From: PALSA-1336 sp038203095
GTDB taxonomy: Bacteria > Patescibacteriota > Doudnabacteria > UBA920
Assembly: GCA_038203095.1 (NCBI GenBank)
Contig: JBBREH010000016.1
Location: forward strand, 1 to 30,290
DNA length: 30,290 nucleotides
Direction of reading: 5' to 3'
Each line of letters starts with the position of its first letter. Position 1 is the stretch's first letter. Below the pieces are notes generated by a model. That model was given only the letters and a program-made list of their open reading frames with translations. It was not told where the DNA came from and made no database searches. The position numbers and the translations under genes were made by a program. Shown piece after piece: positions 1 through 6,718 of the stretch.

Positions 1-253
1 TAATTTTTTAGACCAAAATTTGATATTTTAGCCAAAATCGAAGTTAAAAATTTTGATGTTTAACTTTAGTTAAGCGGAAAAATTATTAACAAGAGTTTGG
101 CAAAAGAGCAATTTTTGGACAAAAATTAATTCGCCACAAGGCTAGTGGGTGAAGAAGTGTCCTGCGTAGTCTTGGCGAAGCAGGACGGTATTAATAAATT
201 CCCCTTGACCAATTCCGAATTATCCGTAAACCCGGCACCAAAATCGCAAAGCC
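1..253. other. Intergenic DNA at the left window edge
   Basis: AT-rich DNA with no convincing gene. The one clear structure is a hairpin with 7-bp arms GTCCTGC (159-165) and GCAGGAC (180-186), extended by a G-T pair. It may be a terminator for a gene left of the window or a degraded repeat. No T-run follows directly, so a terminator role is weak. Confidence 0.4.
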
Positions 254-282
254 TTGCATAATATGGGCGTCTAATTTATAAT
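254..282 (+). promoter_or_regulatory. Sigma70-type promoter for lepB operon
   Basis: TTGCAT at 254-259, a 17-bp spacer and a perfect TATAAT at 277-282. The predicted start lies near 289, giving a leader of about 74 bases before lepB. A second weaker candidate is TTGACT at 312-317 with AGTAAT at 335-340. Confidence 0.6.
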
Positions 283-362
283 CATTCTATTCTATATAGA
301 AGTCTTGTGTTTTGACTTTTTGGTGGCAGGGTAAAGTAATTACAAATTGATTTTTTTATCAA

Positions 363-965
363 ATGTTAGAAAACAACAATCAAAATCAAAATCCTGAAAT
401 AGACCAGAATACCTGGCGAAGCGCGGGAGCTTTTGTTTGGGACTTGTTTAAAATTTTGTTATTTGCGGCGCTCATTATTGTGCCGTTTAGAATGTTTGTC
501 GCCGAGCCGTTTGTGGTGGCCGGGTCTTCAATGGTGCCCAACTTTCATAACCACGATTATTTGATTGTAGACAGGCTTTCGTATTTAAAAGGCAATCCGC
601 AGCGTGGCGATGTAATTGTCTTAAAATTTCCCAAGGATACATCGCAATTTTTTATTAAACGAATTATCGGCTTGCCCGGGGAAACGGTCAAGATTCAGCA
701 GGGCTTTGTGTGGGTGACCAACAAAGAACATCCCGAAGGTTTTAAGTTGAATGAAGGTTATTTGCCGGCAGCCATTCAAACTTTAGGCAGGTCGGATCCG
801 GAAACTTTAGGCAGTGACGAATTTTTTGTTTTGGGTGATAACCGGAACGCCAGTTCGGATTCTCGAGTCTGGGGGATTTTGCCCAGAGACGATATTGTCG
901 GCAAAGTCTGGTCAAGAGTCTATCCTTTCGGCCAGGCCGGGTTTTTTCACACACCGAGTTATTAG
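363..965 (+). CDS. lepB: Signal peptidase I
   Basis: Membrane-anchored serine protease of the S26 family that removes signal peptides from exported preproteins. The 200-residue protein has a polar N-terminus, one membrane helix at about 28-45, and then the catalytic box GSSMVP with Ser56 as nucleophile. The motif IKRIIGLPGE supplies Lys99 as general base. The box GDNRNASSDSR near residues 158-168 matches conserved box E of the family. Length is normal for a single-helix Gram-positive-like enzyme. The ATG at 363 has no visible Shine-Dalgarno site, but it gives the expected short cytoplasmic tail. It is the first gene of the run that ends with ftsA. Confidence 0.95.
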   Translation: MLENNNQNQNPEIDQNTWRSAGAFVWDLFKILLFAALIIVPFRMFVAEPFVVAGSSMVPNFHNHDYLIVDRLSYLKGNPQRGDVIVLKFPKDTSQFFIKRIIGLPGETVKIQQGFVWVTNKEHPEGFKLNEGYLPAAIQTLGRSDPETLGSDEFFVLGDNRNASSDSRVWGILPRDDIVGKVWSRVYPFGQAGFFHTPSY

Positions 966-970
966 CATCG

Positions 971-1036
971 CAGATTTTAGATTACAGATTGTAGATTTTC
1001 TGCAGCTTCAATCTGAAATCCTAAATCTTAAATCTG
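971..1036 (+). repeat. Word-reiterated hairpin, lepB / hisS-like junction
   Basis: Imperfect palindrome centred on CTGCAG (1000-1005). The left arm repeats the word CAGATTTTAGATTA / CAGATT. The right arm holds the complementary words AATCTG, AAATCCTAAATC and AAATCTG. CAGATT (985-990) pairs with AATCTG (1010-1015), with further pairing outward. It fills almost the whole 81-base gap between the two genes. First of several such elements in this window (see also 2375, 2784, 3336, 3913, 19021, 21142, 29371). Confidence 0.65.
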
Positions 1037-1046
1037 AAATTATTTC

Positions 1047-2351
1047 ATGGGCCGACCCAAAAAAAACCAAAGCGCCTCGGGTGGTTATGCGCCAAAAAAA
1101 ATCCAAATCCTGGACGGCTTAAGTGATCTCGTGACCGAAATTGACACCTTGTCATCCGCGATTTTAAAGCGGTTGTCTAAGTTGTCCCGGGTTTATGGCT
1201 TTGAAAGGGTGGACTTGCCATTTTTGGAAGACTCAAGACTTTACGAGCAGTTTTATAAAACCAGTCCGGGCCAGCTAAAGGAAAATGTAAGCTTGTCTCC
1301 GCAACAAAACAGCCAGTCGGTTATGTTGCGTGGCAACTTTTTACCCGGTCTTTTGCGCGCCTATTACTCGCATAAAATTTATGAAAAATCTACTTTAAGT
1401 AAGTGGGCCTACTCCGGTTTTATAGTTAAACAAGACGCTGGCCTAAATTTAGTTTCTGACTATCAGTTTGGTTTTGAGGTATTTGGACAGTTCAACCACT
1501 TAACCGAAGCCCAGGTAATTGGAGGCGTTTGGGAATTACTCCAGTCATTGGGATTGAAAGATTTAGTTTTGGAAATTAATCATTTAGGTAAGGAAGATTC
1601 CCAAACGGCGTATCAAGAAACACTGAAAGATTTTTTAATAGGGAAAAAATATCAGCTTTGCGATGCATGTAATGAGCATTTGCAGGGCAGAGTTTTAAAT
1701 GTTCTGCGCTGTCAAAATTTAGACTGTCAGTCTTTGTCCAGTGAGGCTCCGGCCATTTTGGATTTTTTGGATGATGAGTCTAAAACTCATTTTACCAATA
1801 TTTTAGAAGCTCTGGATGAACTGGGTATTCCTTATCAGCTAAATCCGCTTTATGCCGGCACGGACGGACATGATAAAACCAATTTGGTTATAAAAGCTAA
1901 AATTAAAAATGAAACAGTTGTGATAGGTGAAGGCGGCTACCACGAAAGTTTAATGCAAAATTTATGCGGTAAGCCTCATCATTGTTTTGGTTTTGCCGGT
2001 AGTTTGTTTAAAATTAAAGAATTGCTGGAGGCAAGTAAGACCAGCTTTGAAACACAACATAAGAATGATGTTTTTTTAGTGCCGCTTGGCGAACTCGCGG
2101 CCAAAAAGGCTTTGCGTCTGTTTCGAGATCTGACTTCGGAAAAAATTTCGGTTTATGACCATTTTGGTAATGCCGGTGTAAAAAATCAGCTTAAAGCCGC
2201 TGAAACTTTTCATGCACCCGTCGCTTTAATTATGGGCCAAAAAGAGGCCATGGACGAAATGGTAATTTTGCGTGACGTTAAGAGCGGGATGCAGGAAATT
2301 ATTTCCTATGATAAAATAGTCTCAGAAGTAAAGAAGCGCCTTGGGCGATAA
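1047..2351 (+). CDS. Histidyl-tRNA synthetase-like protein with degenerate active site
   Basis: 434 residues with the full layout of a bacterial class II histidyl-tRNA synthetase. It has a catalytic-core-like region, the middle segment with paired cysteines (CDACNEHL ... CQNLDC, about residues 208-230) followed by an AP-x-I-x-DFL stretch as in HisRS, and an anticodon-binding-like alpha/beta domain from about residue 340. The key catalytic signatures are altered. The motif 2 region reads MLRGNFLPGLLRAY instead of the usual R-P-E-x-T, the position of the R-G-L-D-Y-Y histidine loop reads PLYAGTDGHDKTN, and motif 3 reads GGYHESL instead of GGRYDGL. It may be a HisZ-like or other non-aminoacylating paralogue. 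No hisG is visible. It lies 81 bases after lepB and starts with ATG inside the same run. Confidence 0.75.
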   Translation: MGRPKKNQSASGGYAPKKIQILDGLSDLVTEIDTLSSAILKRLSKLSRVYGFERVDLPFLEDSRLYEQFYKTSPGQLKENVSLSPQQNSQSVMLRGNFLPGLLRAYYSHKIYEKSTLSKWAYSGFIVKQDAGLNLVSDYQFGFEVFGQFNHLTEAQVIGGVWELLQSLGLKDLVLEINHLGKEDSQTAYQETLKDFLIGKKYQLCDACNEHLQGRVLNVLRCQNLDCQSLSSEAPAILDFLDDESKTHFTNILEALDELGIPYQLNPLYAGTDGHDKTNLVIKAKIKNETVVIGEGGYHESLMQNLCGKPHHCFGFAGSLFKIKELLEASKTSFETQHKNDVFLVPLGELAAKKALRLFRDLTSEKISVYDHFGNAGVKNQLKAAETFHAPVALIMGQKEAMDEMVILRDVKSGMQEIISYDKIVSEVKKRLGR

Positions 2352-2374
2352 CTACTAAACTACGAACAAATGCA

Positions 2375-2426
2375 AATCTACGAAAACCTACTAAAGGGAA
2401 TTCCGTTTTGTAGTTTTTCGTAGATT
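2375..2426 (+). repeat. Word-reiterated palindrome, hisS-like / HIT junction
   Basis: 52-bp near-perfect palindrome centred on GGAATTCC (2397-2404). Arms AATCTACGAAAA (2375-2386) and TTTTCGTAGATT (2415-2426) pair fully, and most inner bases also pair with three mismatches. The words CTACGAA and CTACTAAA recur in the 24 bases before it. It could act as a pause or partial terminator between cotranscribed genes. Confidence 0.75.
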
Positions 2427-2445
2427 ATTATTAATTTTTTGTAGT

Positions 2446-2781
2446 ATGGATGACTGTGTATTTTGCAACATTATTAACAAAACCCTAGATTCTCAAATAC
2501 AGTTTGAGAACGAGCGTTTAATTGTGCTCAAGGATATTTTACCCAAAGCGCCGGTACATTTGTTAGTGGTGTCCAAAAAACATATTGCCTCGGTAAATCA
2601 TATGGAAACAGGCGATTCTGCTTTGCTTGGCGAAATGGTTTTAACCGCGAAGCAGATGGCAGATAAGTTTGGCATTGGCGAGACCGGCTATAAACTGGTG
2701 TTTAATGTTGGCCGTGACGGTGGCCAGGTAATATCCCATTTGCATCTGCACGTGCTGGGTGGAAAGAATATGGGGGAGTAA
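2446..2781 (+). CDS. HIT-family nucleotide hydrolase/transferase (HinT-like)
   Basis: 111-residue histidine-triad protein that hydrolyses nucleoside phosphoramidates or related AMP conjugates in the cytoplasm. The triad is HLHLHV with His98, His100 and His102. The N-terminal CVFC (Cys4, Cys7) is the zinc-binding pair found in many HinT-type members. Length and motif order are typical of the PKCI/HinT branch. ATG start at 2446; no Shine-Dalgarno site, and the start lies 20 bases after the hairpin 2375-2426. It is probably cotranscribed with the genes before it. Confidence 0.93.
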   Translation: MDDCVFCNIINKTLDSQIQFENERLIVLKDILPKAPVHLLVVSKKHIASVNHMETGDSALLGEMVLTAKQMADKFGIGETGYKLVFNVGRDGGQVISHLHLHVLGGKNMGE

Positions 2782-2783
2782 GG

Positions 2784-2863
2784 GACAAGACGAGCAAAAA
2801 TAACAAAAACGACGAAAATTAAAAAAAATGACTGCAAAACTGCAGTTTTATTTTTGTCATTTT
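2784..2863 (+). repeat. Word-reiterated hairpin after the HIT gene
   Basis: Tandem variants of a 9-10-base word (AAAAATAAC, AAAAACGAC, AAAAAATGAC) lead into a hairpin. AAAATGAC (2825-2832) pairs with GTCATTTT (2856-2863), and AAAACTGCAGTTTT (2836-2849) is an inner perfect palindrome. T-rich DNA follows, so it may terminate transcription from the lepB promoter. Confidence 0.55.
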
Positions 2864-2867
2864 ATTT

Positions 2868-2987
2868 GTAACTATTTACCATTTTCCGATGGTTGCCTGT
2901 AGCGTGCCCATTTATGGGCGATCTGGCGGGCCGATGAATCGGCACGCTACACCATGTCAATGGTTTTGAGGAATGGCAAATAGTTAC
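2868..2987. repeat. REP-like modular palindromic element A1 (120 bp)
   Basis: Outer arms begin GTAACTATTT and end AAATAGTTAC. A second inverted pair GTAGCGTGCC (2899-2908) and GGCACGCTAC (2941-2950) encloses two hairpins: GCCCATTTATGGGC and GCCGATGAATCGGC. A diverged copy with the same 120-bp length lies at 6438-6557. Related cores occur at 19152, 20205, 23974, 25256, 29937 and 29997. Confidence 0.85.
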
Positions 2988-2998
2988 TTTTATTTTGT

Positions 2999-3027
2999 TT
3001 GCCAAAACCTGACATCCCTGTTATAAT
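2999..3027 (+). promoter_or_regulatory. Sigma70-type promoter for rpsU
   Basis: TTGCCA at 2999-3004, a 17-bp spacer and a perfect TATAAT at 3022-3027. The expected transcription start near 3034 gives a leader of about 48 bases to the rpsU start. Confidence 0.75.
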
Positions 3028-3081
3028 CAGTTCATCCAAACAAGGCGAGTCTTGTTTATTATTGAAAGGAGAGTGAGTAAT

Positions 3082-3321
3082 TTGGTAGAAGTAAAGAAAA
3101 AAGATAACGAATCATTCGACAGTTTATTGCGCCGTTTTAATCGCAAAATCCAGCAAAGCGGCGTGCTTATTCGTGCTCGTAAAACACGTTTTTTTGAACC
3201 GCCAAAGTCCAGGAATTTGCAGAAAGTCGCGGCCCGTCGGCGCAAAACCATCAAAGCGGAAAAAGACGAACTAAAAAAAATGGGTAAACCTTTGCCACCC
3301 AAGAGATATGGGCGCAGATAG
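3082..3321 (+). CDS. rpsU: Small ribosomal subunit protein bS21
   Basis: 79-residue basic protein of the 30S subunit, which sits near the 3' end of 16S rRNA. The N-terminal pattern VEVKKKDNESFDSLLRRFNR matches the S21 family, and the C-terminus is rich in Lys and Arg. I chose the TTG at 3082 because AAAGGAG (3065-3071) lies ten bases before it and the resulting N-terminus fits the family. A GTG at 3073 is too close to that site, and an upstream TTG at 3052 would place it inside the coding sequence. It has its own promoter at 2999-3027. It is probably cotranscribed with the YqeY gene that follows after a hairpin. Confidence 0.92.
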   Translation: MVEVKKKDNESFDSLLRRFNRKIQQSGVLIRARKTRFFEPPKSRNLQKVAARRRKTIKAEKDELKKMGKPLPPKRYGRR

Positions 3322-3335
3322 TTAGCAATTTTATA

Positions 3336-3401
3336 AATTTCTTAATTTCAAAATTTCTTAATTTAATTTTTTGAAATTTAGTTTCGCGAAATTAAGAAAT
3401 T
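3336..3401 (+). repeat. Word-reiterated hairpin, rpsU / yqeY junction
   Basis: The word AATTTCTTAATTT occurs twice (3337-3349 and about 3351-3363), and its complement AAATTAAGAAATT occurs at 3389-3401. The arms 3336-3349 and 3388-3401 pair perfectly over 14 bp. Inner arms AAATTTC (3351-3357) and GAAATTT (3373-3379) also pair. Confidence 0.7.
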
Positions 3402-3424
3402 AATTGAAATTACTTATCAAACCA

Positions 3425-3901
3425 ATGTTAAATCTTCAACAAATTGAATCCGATCTCGTAATTGCCATGAAAGCCAAAGACCAGTTGTCTGTGGAAGTTT
3501 TGCGCGGCCTGAAGACAAGGGTGCAAAATGAAAAAACCGCCCTCAAGAACCGTACTGAAGAGGCAGTTGAGACATCCCTTAACGGAGAGCTTACAGAAAT
3601 TCAAATCGTCGCTCTAATTAGAAGCGAAGTGAAACGCAGAAAAGAATCAGCTCAAGTTTATATCCAAGGTGCGCGCGCTGAATTAGCAGAAAAAGAACTA
3701 AAGGAAGCTGCTATTTTAGAAAAATATTTACCGGCACAAATGTCGGACGCAGACTTATCGGCTTTAGTGGAAAAAGCCATTGCAGAAAATGGCTTTGTGG
3801 CCAAAGATTTTGGCGCGGCCATGGGTAAGCTAAAAGCCCAAGTCGGCGATAAAGCCGAAGGATCGGTCTTGGCCAGGATTTTGAAAGAAAAATTAAAATA
3901 G
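3425..3901 (+). CDS. GatB/YqeY domain protein
   Basis: 158-residue cytoplasmic protein of the YqeY family, which resembles the C-terminal tRNA-binding part of GatB/GatE amidotransferase subunits. Its exact role is unsettled. Visible family features are the opening helix (IESDLVIAMKAKDQLSVEVLRGLKT), the K-R-R-K-E-S-A-x-x-Y segment, the EKYLPAQMSDADL motif and the C-terminal GxAMGKLKAQVGDKAEGS stretch. I prefer the ATG at 3425 because YqeY proteins begin a few residues before the first helix. A TTG at 3404 would add seven residues and start directly at the hairpin arm. It sits directly after rpsU, a common arrangement. Confidence 0.9.
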   Translation: MLNLQQIESDLVIAMKAKDQLSVEVLRGLKTRVQNEKTALKNRTEEAVETSLNGELTEIQIVALIRSEVKRRKESAQVYIQGARAELAEKELKEAAILEKYLPAQMSDADLSALVEKAIAENGFVAKDFGAAMGKLKAQVGDKAEGSVLARILKEKLK

Positions 3902-3912
3902 CCGCGGAGTAA

Positions 3913-3996
3913 AACGCGGATCTTAAACTGCAGACGCGGATACACACGCGGATCTGCGTGAAGATCAGCGTCATGGATCTGCGTGAAGATCAGCGT
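3913..3996 (+). repeat. Word-reiterated region, yqeY / ftsA junction
   Basis: ACGCGGATC-type words occur three times and are followed by two identical 22-bp copies (3950-3971 and 3975-3996) beginning GGATCTGCGTGAAG, with a 25-bp period. AGATCAGCGT is nearly complementary to ACGCGGATCT, so the unit can fold on itself. It ends four bases before the ftsA start. Confidence 0.75.
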
Positions 3997-3999
3997 TGC

Positions 4000-5250
4000 A
4001 TGAGTAAAGAAAGCTACATTGTCGGTATAGACGTCGGTACTTCTAGCGTACGCGTTGTTCAGGCGAAAGTCGACCACCAGGCCGGCGCTTTTAATATAAT
4101 TGGTGCCAGCGAAGTAGCATCTTCCGGCCTGCGCCGCGGAGTGATTGTTGATATTGAAGAAGCAGTCTCATCTATTTCTTCGGCTTTGGAAAAAGTGGAA
4201 AGAATGACCGGAGTACCCGTAACTACCGCTAATATTTCCGTTTCCGGCAGTCATATTTCATCACTGTCATCCCACGGTGTAATTGCCGTTTCTCGCGCCG
4301 ACGGCGAAATTACCGAAAACGATATTGTCCGCTGTATAGATGCCAGCCAGGCCATTTCCATTCCACAAAATAAAGAAGTCTTGCACGTTTTCCCCAAAAC
4401 ATTTATGCTTGACGGCCAAAGCGGGATTAAAGATCCGGCCGGCATGACCGGAATTCGGTTGGAAGTGGACACAATTATTGTTCAGGCTGGGCTGCCATTT
4501 GTAAAAAATTTAACTCGCGCAATAATGCAGGCTGGTTTGGAAATTCAAGACTTAGTTTTGGCTCCCGCAGCTGCGGCTGAGGCGGTTTTAAGTAAACGCC
4601 AAAAGGATTTGGGCGTCTGTCTTTTAGATTTAGGCGCTGGTACTACCAGCTTGGCGGTTTATGAGGAAGGCGATTTATTGCACACTGTAGTTTTGCCCTT
4701 AGGGCAAATGCATATTACTAACGATATTGCCATTGGTTTAAGATGTAGTATTGAAACTGCTGAACAAGTTAAATTGCAGTTTGGTCACACCGACCCGAAA
4801 GCCGTAACTAAAGGCGAAGAAATTAATTTAAATACCCTGGATCCGGCCGAAGAGCAATCGGTTTCTCGCGACTACGTAGTGGAAATTATTGAGGCGCGTT
4901 TAGAGGAAATTTTTAGTTTGGTAAGTAGTGAGCTTAAAAAAATTCAGCGTGACGGCAAACTGCCGGCCGGCATAGTTATTACTGGCGGGGGAGCCAAGTT
5001 GCCCGGGTTGGTAGAATTTTCTAAAAAATATTTGCGCTTGCCCAGCGTTTTAGGCCTGCCCCAAAATGTCAGCACGGTTATAGACCGCGTACAGGATCCA
5101 AGCTTTGCCACAGCCGTGGGCCTAGTTTTATGGGGCGGTAAGTTTTCTTCTTCCGTGGGCCAAGCCCAGTTTGGCAGTGTAGTCAAAAATATTTTGTCCG
5201 GCCAAAACGTGGCAAAAATTCGTAAGTGGTTTAAATCATTCTTGCCGTAG
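4000..5250 (+). CDS. ftsA: Cell division protein FtsA
   Basis: 416-residue actin-like ATPase that tethers FtsZ to the membrane at midcell. Phosphate-1 motif GIDVGTSS carries Asp11, phosphate-2 motif LDLGAGTTS carries Asp210, and the adenosine motif ITGGGAKLPG is at about 327-336. The last residues (VAKIRKWFKSFLP) form a basic amphipathic helix, the usual membrane-targeting sequence. I chose the ATG at 4000 (MSKESYIVGID) because the longer reading from 3958 would translate the 22-bp direct repeats. It is the last gene of its run. Its partner ftsZ lies 12.5 kb downstream, separated by an accessory island and a very large gene. Confidence 0.95.
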   Translation: MSKESYIVGIDVGTSSVRVVQAKVDHQAGAFNIIGASEVASSGLRRGVIVDIEEAVSSISSALEKVERMTGVPVTTANISVSGSHISSLSSHGVIAVSRADGEITENDIVRCIDASQAISIPQNKEVLHVFPKTFMLDGQSGIKDPAGMTGIRLEVDTIIVQAGLPFVKNLTRAIMQAGLEIQDLVLAPAAAAEAVLSKRQKDLGVCLLDLGAGTTSLAVYEEGDLLHTVVLPLGQMHITNDIAIGLRCSIETAEQVKLQFGHTDPKAVTKGEEINLNTLDPAEEQSVSRDYVVEIIEARLEEIFSLVSSELKKIQRDGKLPAGIVITGGGAKLPGLVEFSKKYLRLPSVLGLPQNVSTVIDRVQDPSFATAVGLVLWGGKFSSSVGQAQFGSVVKNILSGQNVAKIRKWFKSFLP

Positions 5251-5259
5251 GCAATTAGA

Positions 5260-5470
5260 GAGACTGGTGCATCTTTCTGTTGGTAAATTCCATTAATAGA
5301 CGTCGAAAGTATCCGTAAACGCTAGTATACATAAGCCTTTTGTGATTAACCAATTCTGACAAAAGCAAAACTAATTTCAAAAACGAAATTAGTACCGTAA
5401 AAATACACAAAATCGCCTGCATTGACAGGCGATTTTAATTTATCCACCAACAGAAACATGCGGCAGTCTC
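5260..5470. repeat. MITE-like element with 24-bp terminal inverted repeats
   Basis: The ends 5260-5283 (GAGACTGGTGCATC...) and 5447-5470 are inverted repeats matching at about 21 of 24 positions, giving a 211-bp unit. Inside are a small hairpin CTAATTTC / GAAATTAG (5371-5392) and a strong terminator (5409-5436). No coding capacity and no obvious target duplication. It may be a mobile non-autonomous element or a large regulatory fold. Confidence 0.55.
5409..5440. terminator. Bidirectional intrinsic terminator between ftsA and AbiEii gene
   Basis: Perfect 11-bp stem AAAATCGCCTG (5409-5419) / CAGGCGATTTT (5426-5436) with a six-base loop, T-rich on both strands. It lies between the convergent ftsA and AbiEii genes and can serve both. 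Confidence 0.85.
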
Positions 5471-5486
5471 CGCTTTAAGGGGGTAA

Positions 5487-6110
5487 CTATTTAAGCAATA
5501 ATTTAACCTCTGCGGTAAAAAAGTTTTTAATTTGCATGAGGCTTACCGCATAACTATTCAAAAAAAACAAAGGTTCTATTTCTAACTCATCAAAATAAAC
5601 TAAACTTTTGAGCACCGGGTTTAAGTTTAAAGCCGGCATTTTTTTAGGTAGAGCCGCTAATAATTCAGTTAGCGGAATATTTTGGCAAATTAAATATAAA
5701 TCCACAAAATCTTTTAGCACGCTACGCTGGGTAATAGCGCTTAGCTTCATTAAGCCAATATCCAGCTGGTCGGCCATTCGTAAATGTTCTATATTAATAG
5801 CCTCATTTAAAAGCGGATATGGATAGTAAAAGAAACTAATTTTTATTCCGTTGGCCAGCACTTCTAAGGTTTGTTTTTCTTGAGTAATAATTTGGAGATT
5901 AAATTTTTGAAAGTTTTGTTCTGCTTGTATGCGCAAATTATTTAGGTCAAATGGGATTTGAGAAAAAAAATCAAAATCTACACTGGTCCTATGACCAATT
6001 TGCAAAGCTAAGGCTGTTCCGCCGGCAAGATAAAAGTCGTGCTTAAAAAAATCCAGAGCGGGCAATAATTCCTGCCTCGGTTTGTCTAAAATTTCGTAGT
6101 GAATTTGCAT
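5487..6110 (-). CDS. AbiEii-type nucleotidyltransferase (toxin-like), copy 1
   Basis: 207-residue protein of the AbiEii/AbiGii nucleotidyltransferase family, whose members include type IV toxins and phage-abortive systems. The polymerase-beta-like signature is GGTALAL at 30-36 followed by DFD (Asp45, Asp47). The later family motif KDFVDLY (Lys133, Asp134, Asp137) is present, so the active site appears intact. The start ATG overlaps the stop of the preceding minus-strand gene (TAATG), which implies translational coupling. The second copy at 11459-12085 has GGTALALQIGHR and both aspartates at identical residue numbers. Whether it is toxic here is inferred only from the family. Confidence 0.88.
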   Translation of the reverse strand: MQIHYEILDKPRQELLPALDFFKHDFYLAGGTALALQIGHRTSVDFDFFSQIPFDLNNLRIQAEQNFQKFNLQIITQEKQTLEVLANGIKISFFYYPYPLLNEAINIEHLRMADQLDIGLMKLSAITQRSVLKDFVDLYLICQNIPLTELLAALPKKMPALNLNPVLKSLVYFDELEIEPLFFLNSYAVSLMQIKNFFTAEVKLLLK

Positions 6111-6391
6111 TAACTTAAGGTTTTGGGTGTAAAAATGGTTGGGTTGATGTTATAAATAACAGACCAAAAATTGTAAGATTTTTTGTTCCATTCACCTTTA
6201 TAAGGTTTTAACAAAACTGCTTTTATGCTTTGCTCGTCATAAAAGCTTCTTAGCCAGTCCGTGGCTTCTTTGGTGCCATAATTTAAAACATTGGTAATAA
6301 TCCGTTTTCTGTGTTTTTCTAAGTCAATTTCCCCAAGATTAAAAGACCATAAAAAAGGCTTTATAAATTGGGGGATTTGGTTAGTTTTCAT
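6110..6391 (-). CDS. AbiEii partner protein (DUF6922-like), copy 1
   Basis: 93-residue protein that precedes the AbiEii gene and overlaps it by one base. It shares the pattern P-x-F-x-x-P-x-x-W-S near the N-terminus, and a middle region with I-x-N-x-x-N-Y-G and W-L, with the protein at 11191-11520. It resembles the short DUF6922-type proteins that accompany AbiEii genes, possibly the antitoxin or a regulator. I set the start at 6391, not at 6418, because the TATAAT at 6398-6403 would put the transcription start at or next to the ATG, making a leaderless mRNA. This N-terminus also aligns with copy 2. Confidence 0.7.
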   Translation of the reverse strand: MKTNQIPQFIKPFLWSFNLGEIDLEKHRKRIITNVLNYGTKEATDWLRSFYDEQSIKAVLLKPYKGEWNKKSYNFWSVIYNINPTIFTPKTLS

Positions 6392-6397
6392 ATTTTT

Positions 6398-6426
6398 ATT
6401 ATAGCAGATTTTAACCAAAAAAGCAA
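6398..6426 (-). promoter_or_regulatory. Promoter of AbiEii module 1 (leaderless)
   Basis: Read on the minus strand: TTGCTT at 6426-6421, 17-bp spacer, extended -10 TGCTATAAT with TATAAT at 6403-6398. Only six bases separate the -10 box from the ATG, so the transcript should be leaderless. Confidence 0.75.
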
Positions 6427-6437
6427 AAAAGTAGGAG

Positions 6438-6557
6438 GTAACTATTCACCTTTTCCCGATGGTTCCCTGTAGCGTGCCCATTTATGGGCGTTTCCAGGAC
6501 GCCGATTACGGCCGCGCTACACAATATCGATACTTTTGGAAAAAGGTAAATACTTAC
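6438..6557. repeat. REP-like modular palindromic element A2 (120 bp)
   Basis: Second copy of the 2868-2987 element with the same length. It has ends GTAACTATTC and AAATACTTAC, inner pair GTAGCGTGCC (6469-6478) / GGCCGCGCTAC, and hairpins GCCCATTTATGGGC and GCCGATTACGGC. It lies just upstream of the AbiEii module 1 promoter. Confidence 0.85.
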
Positions 6558-6571
6558 AGTAGGAGGCGACT

Positions 6572-6718
6572 TCAAACCACTAACGCAATAGTTTGACCAG
6601 TTGTTAATTCATAAAATCTTTCAGATGGAGTGCTCTATTCAAGTGCTTTTCTTGGTCTGCTGTTGAGCCGTTTCTCAGCAAGCCGTATAATTGGTAAAGG
6701 AATAGTTTTAAAATCAGT
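6572..6718 (-). pseudogene. IS30-family transposase C-terminal remnant
   Basis: The minus strand from 6718 reads T-D-F-K near the start, then RLAEKRLNSRPRKALE, an in-frame TAG at 6637-6635, and STPSERFYELTTGQTIALVV before a TGA at 6574-6572. This matches the end of IS30-family transposases (N-x-R-P-R-K-x-L-x-x-x-T-P-x-E-x-F). The TAG replaces what is normally an aromatic or similar residue. No N-terminal part, helix-turn-helix or inverted repeat is recognisable upstream, so it is a dead fragment. Confidence 0.75.

Noticed and set aside
3913..3996. Start of a CRISPR array from the two 22-bp direct repeats
   Set aside because: Only two copies with a 3-base spacing and no cas genes.
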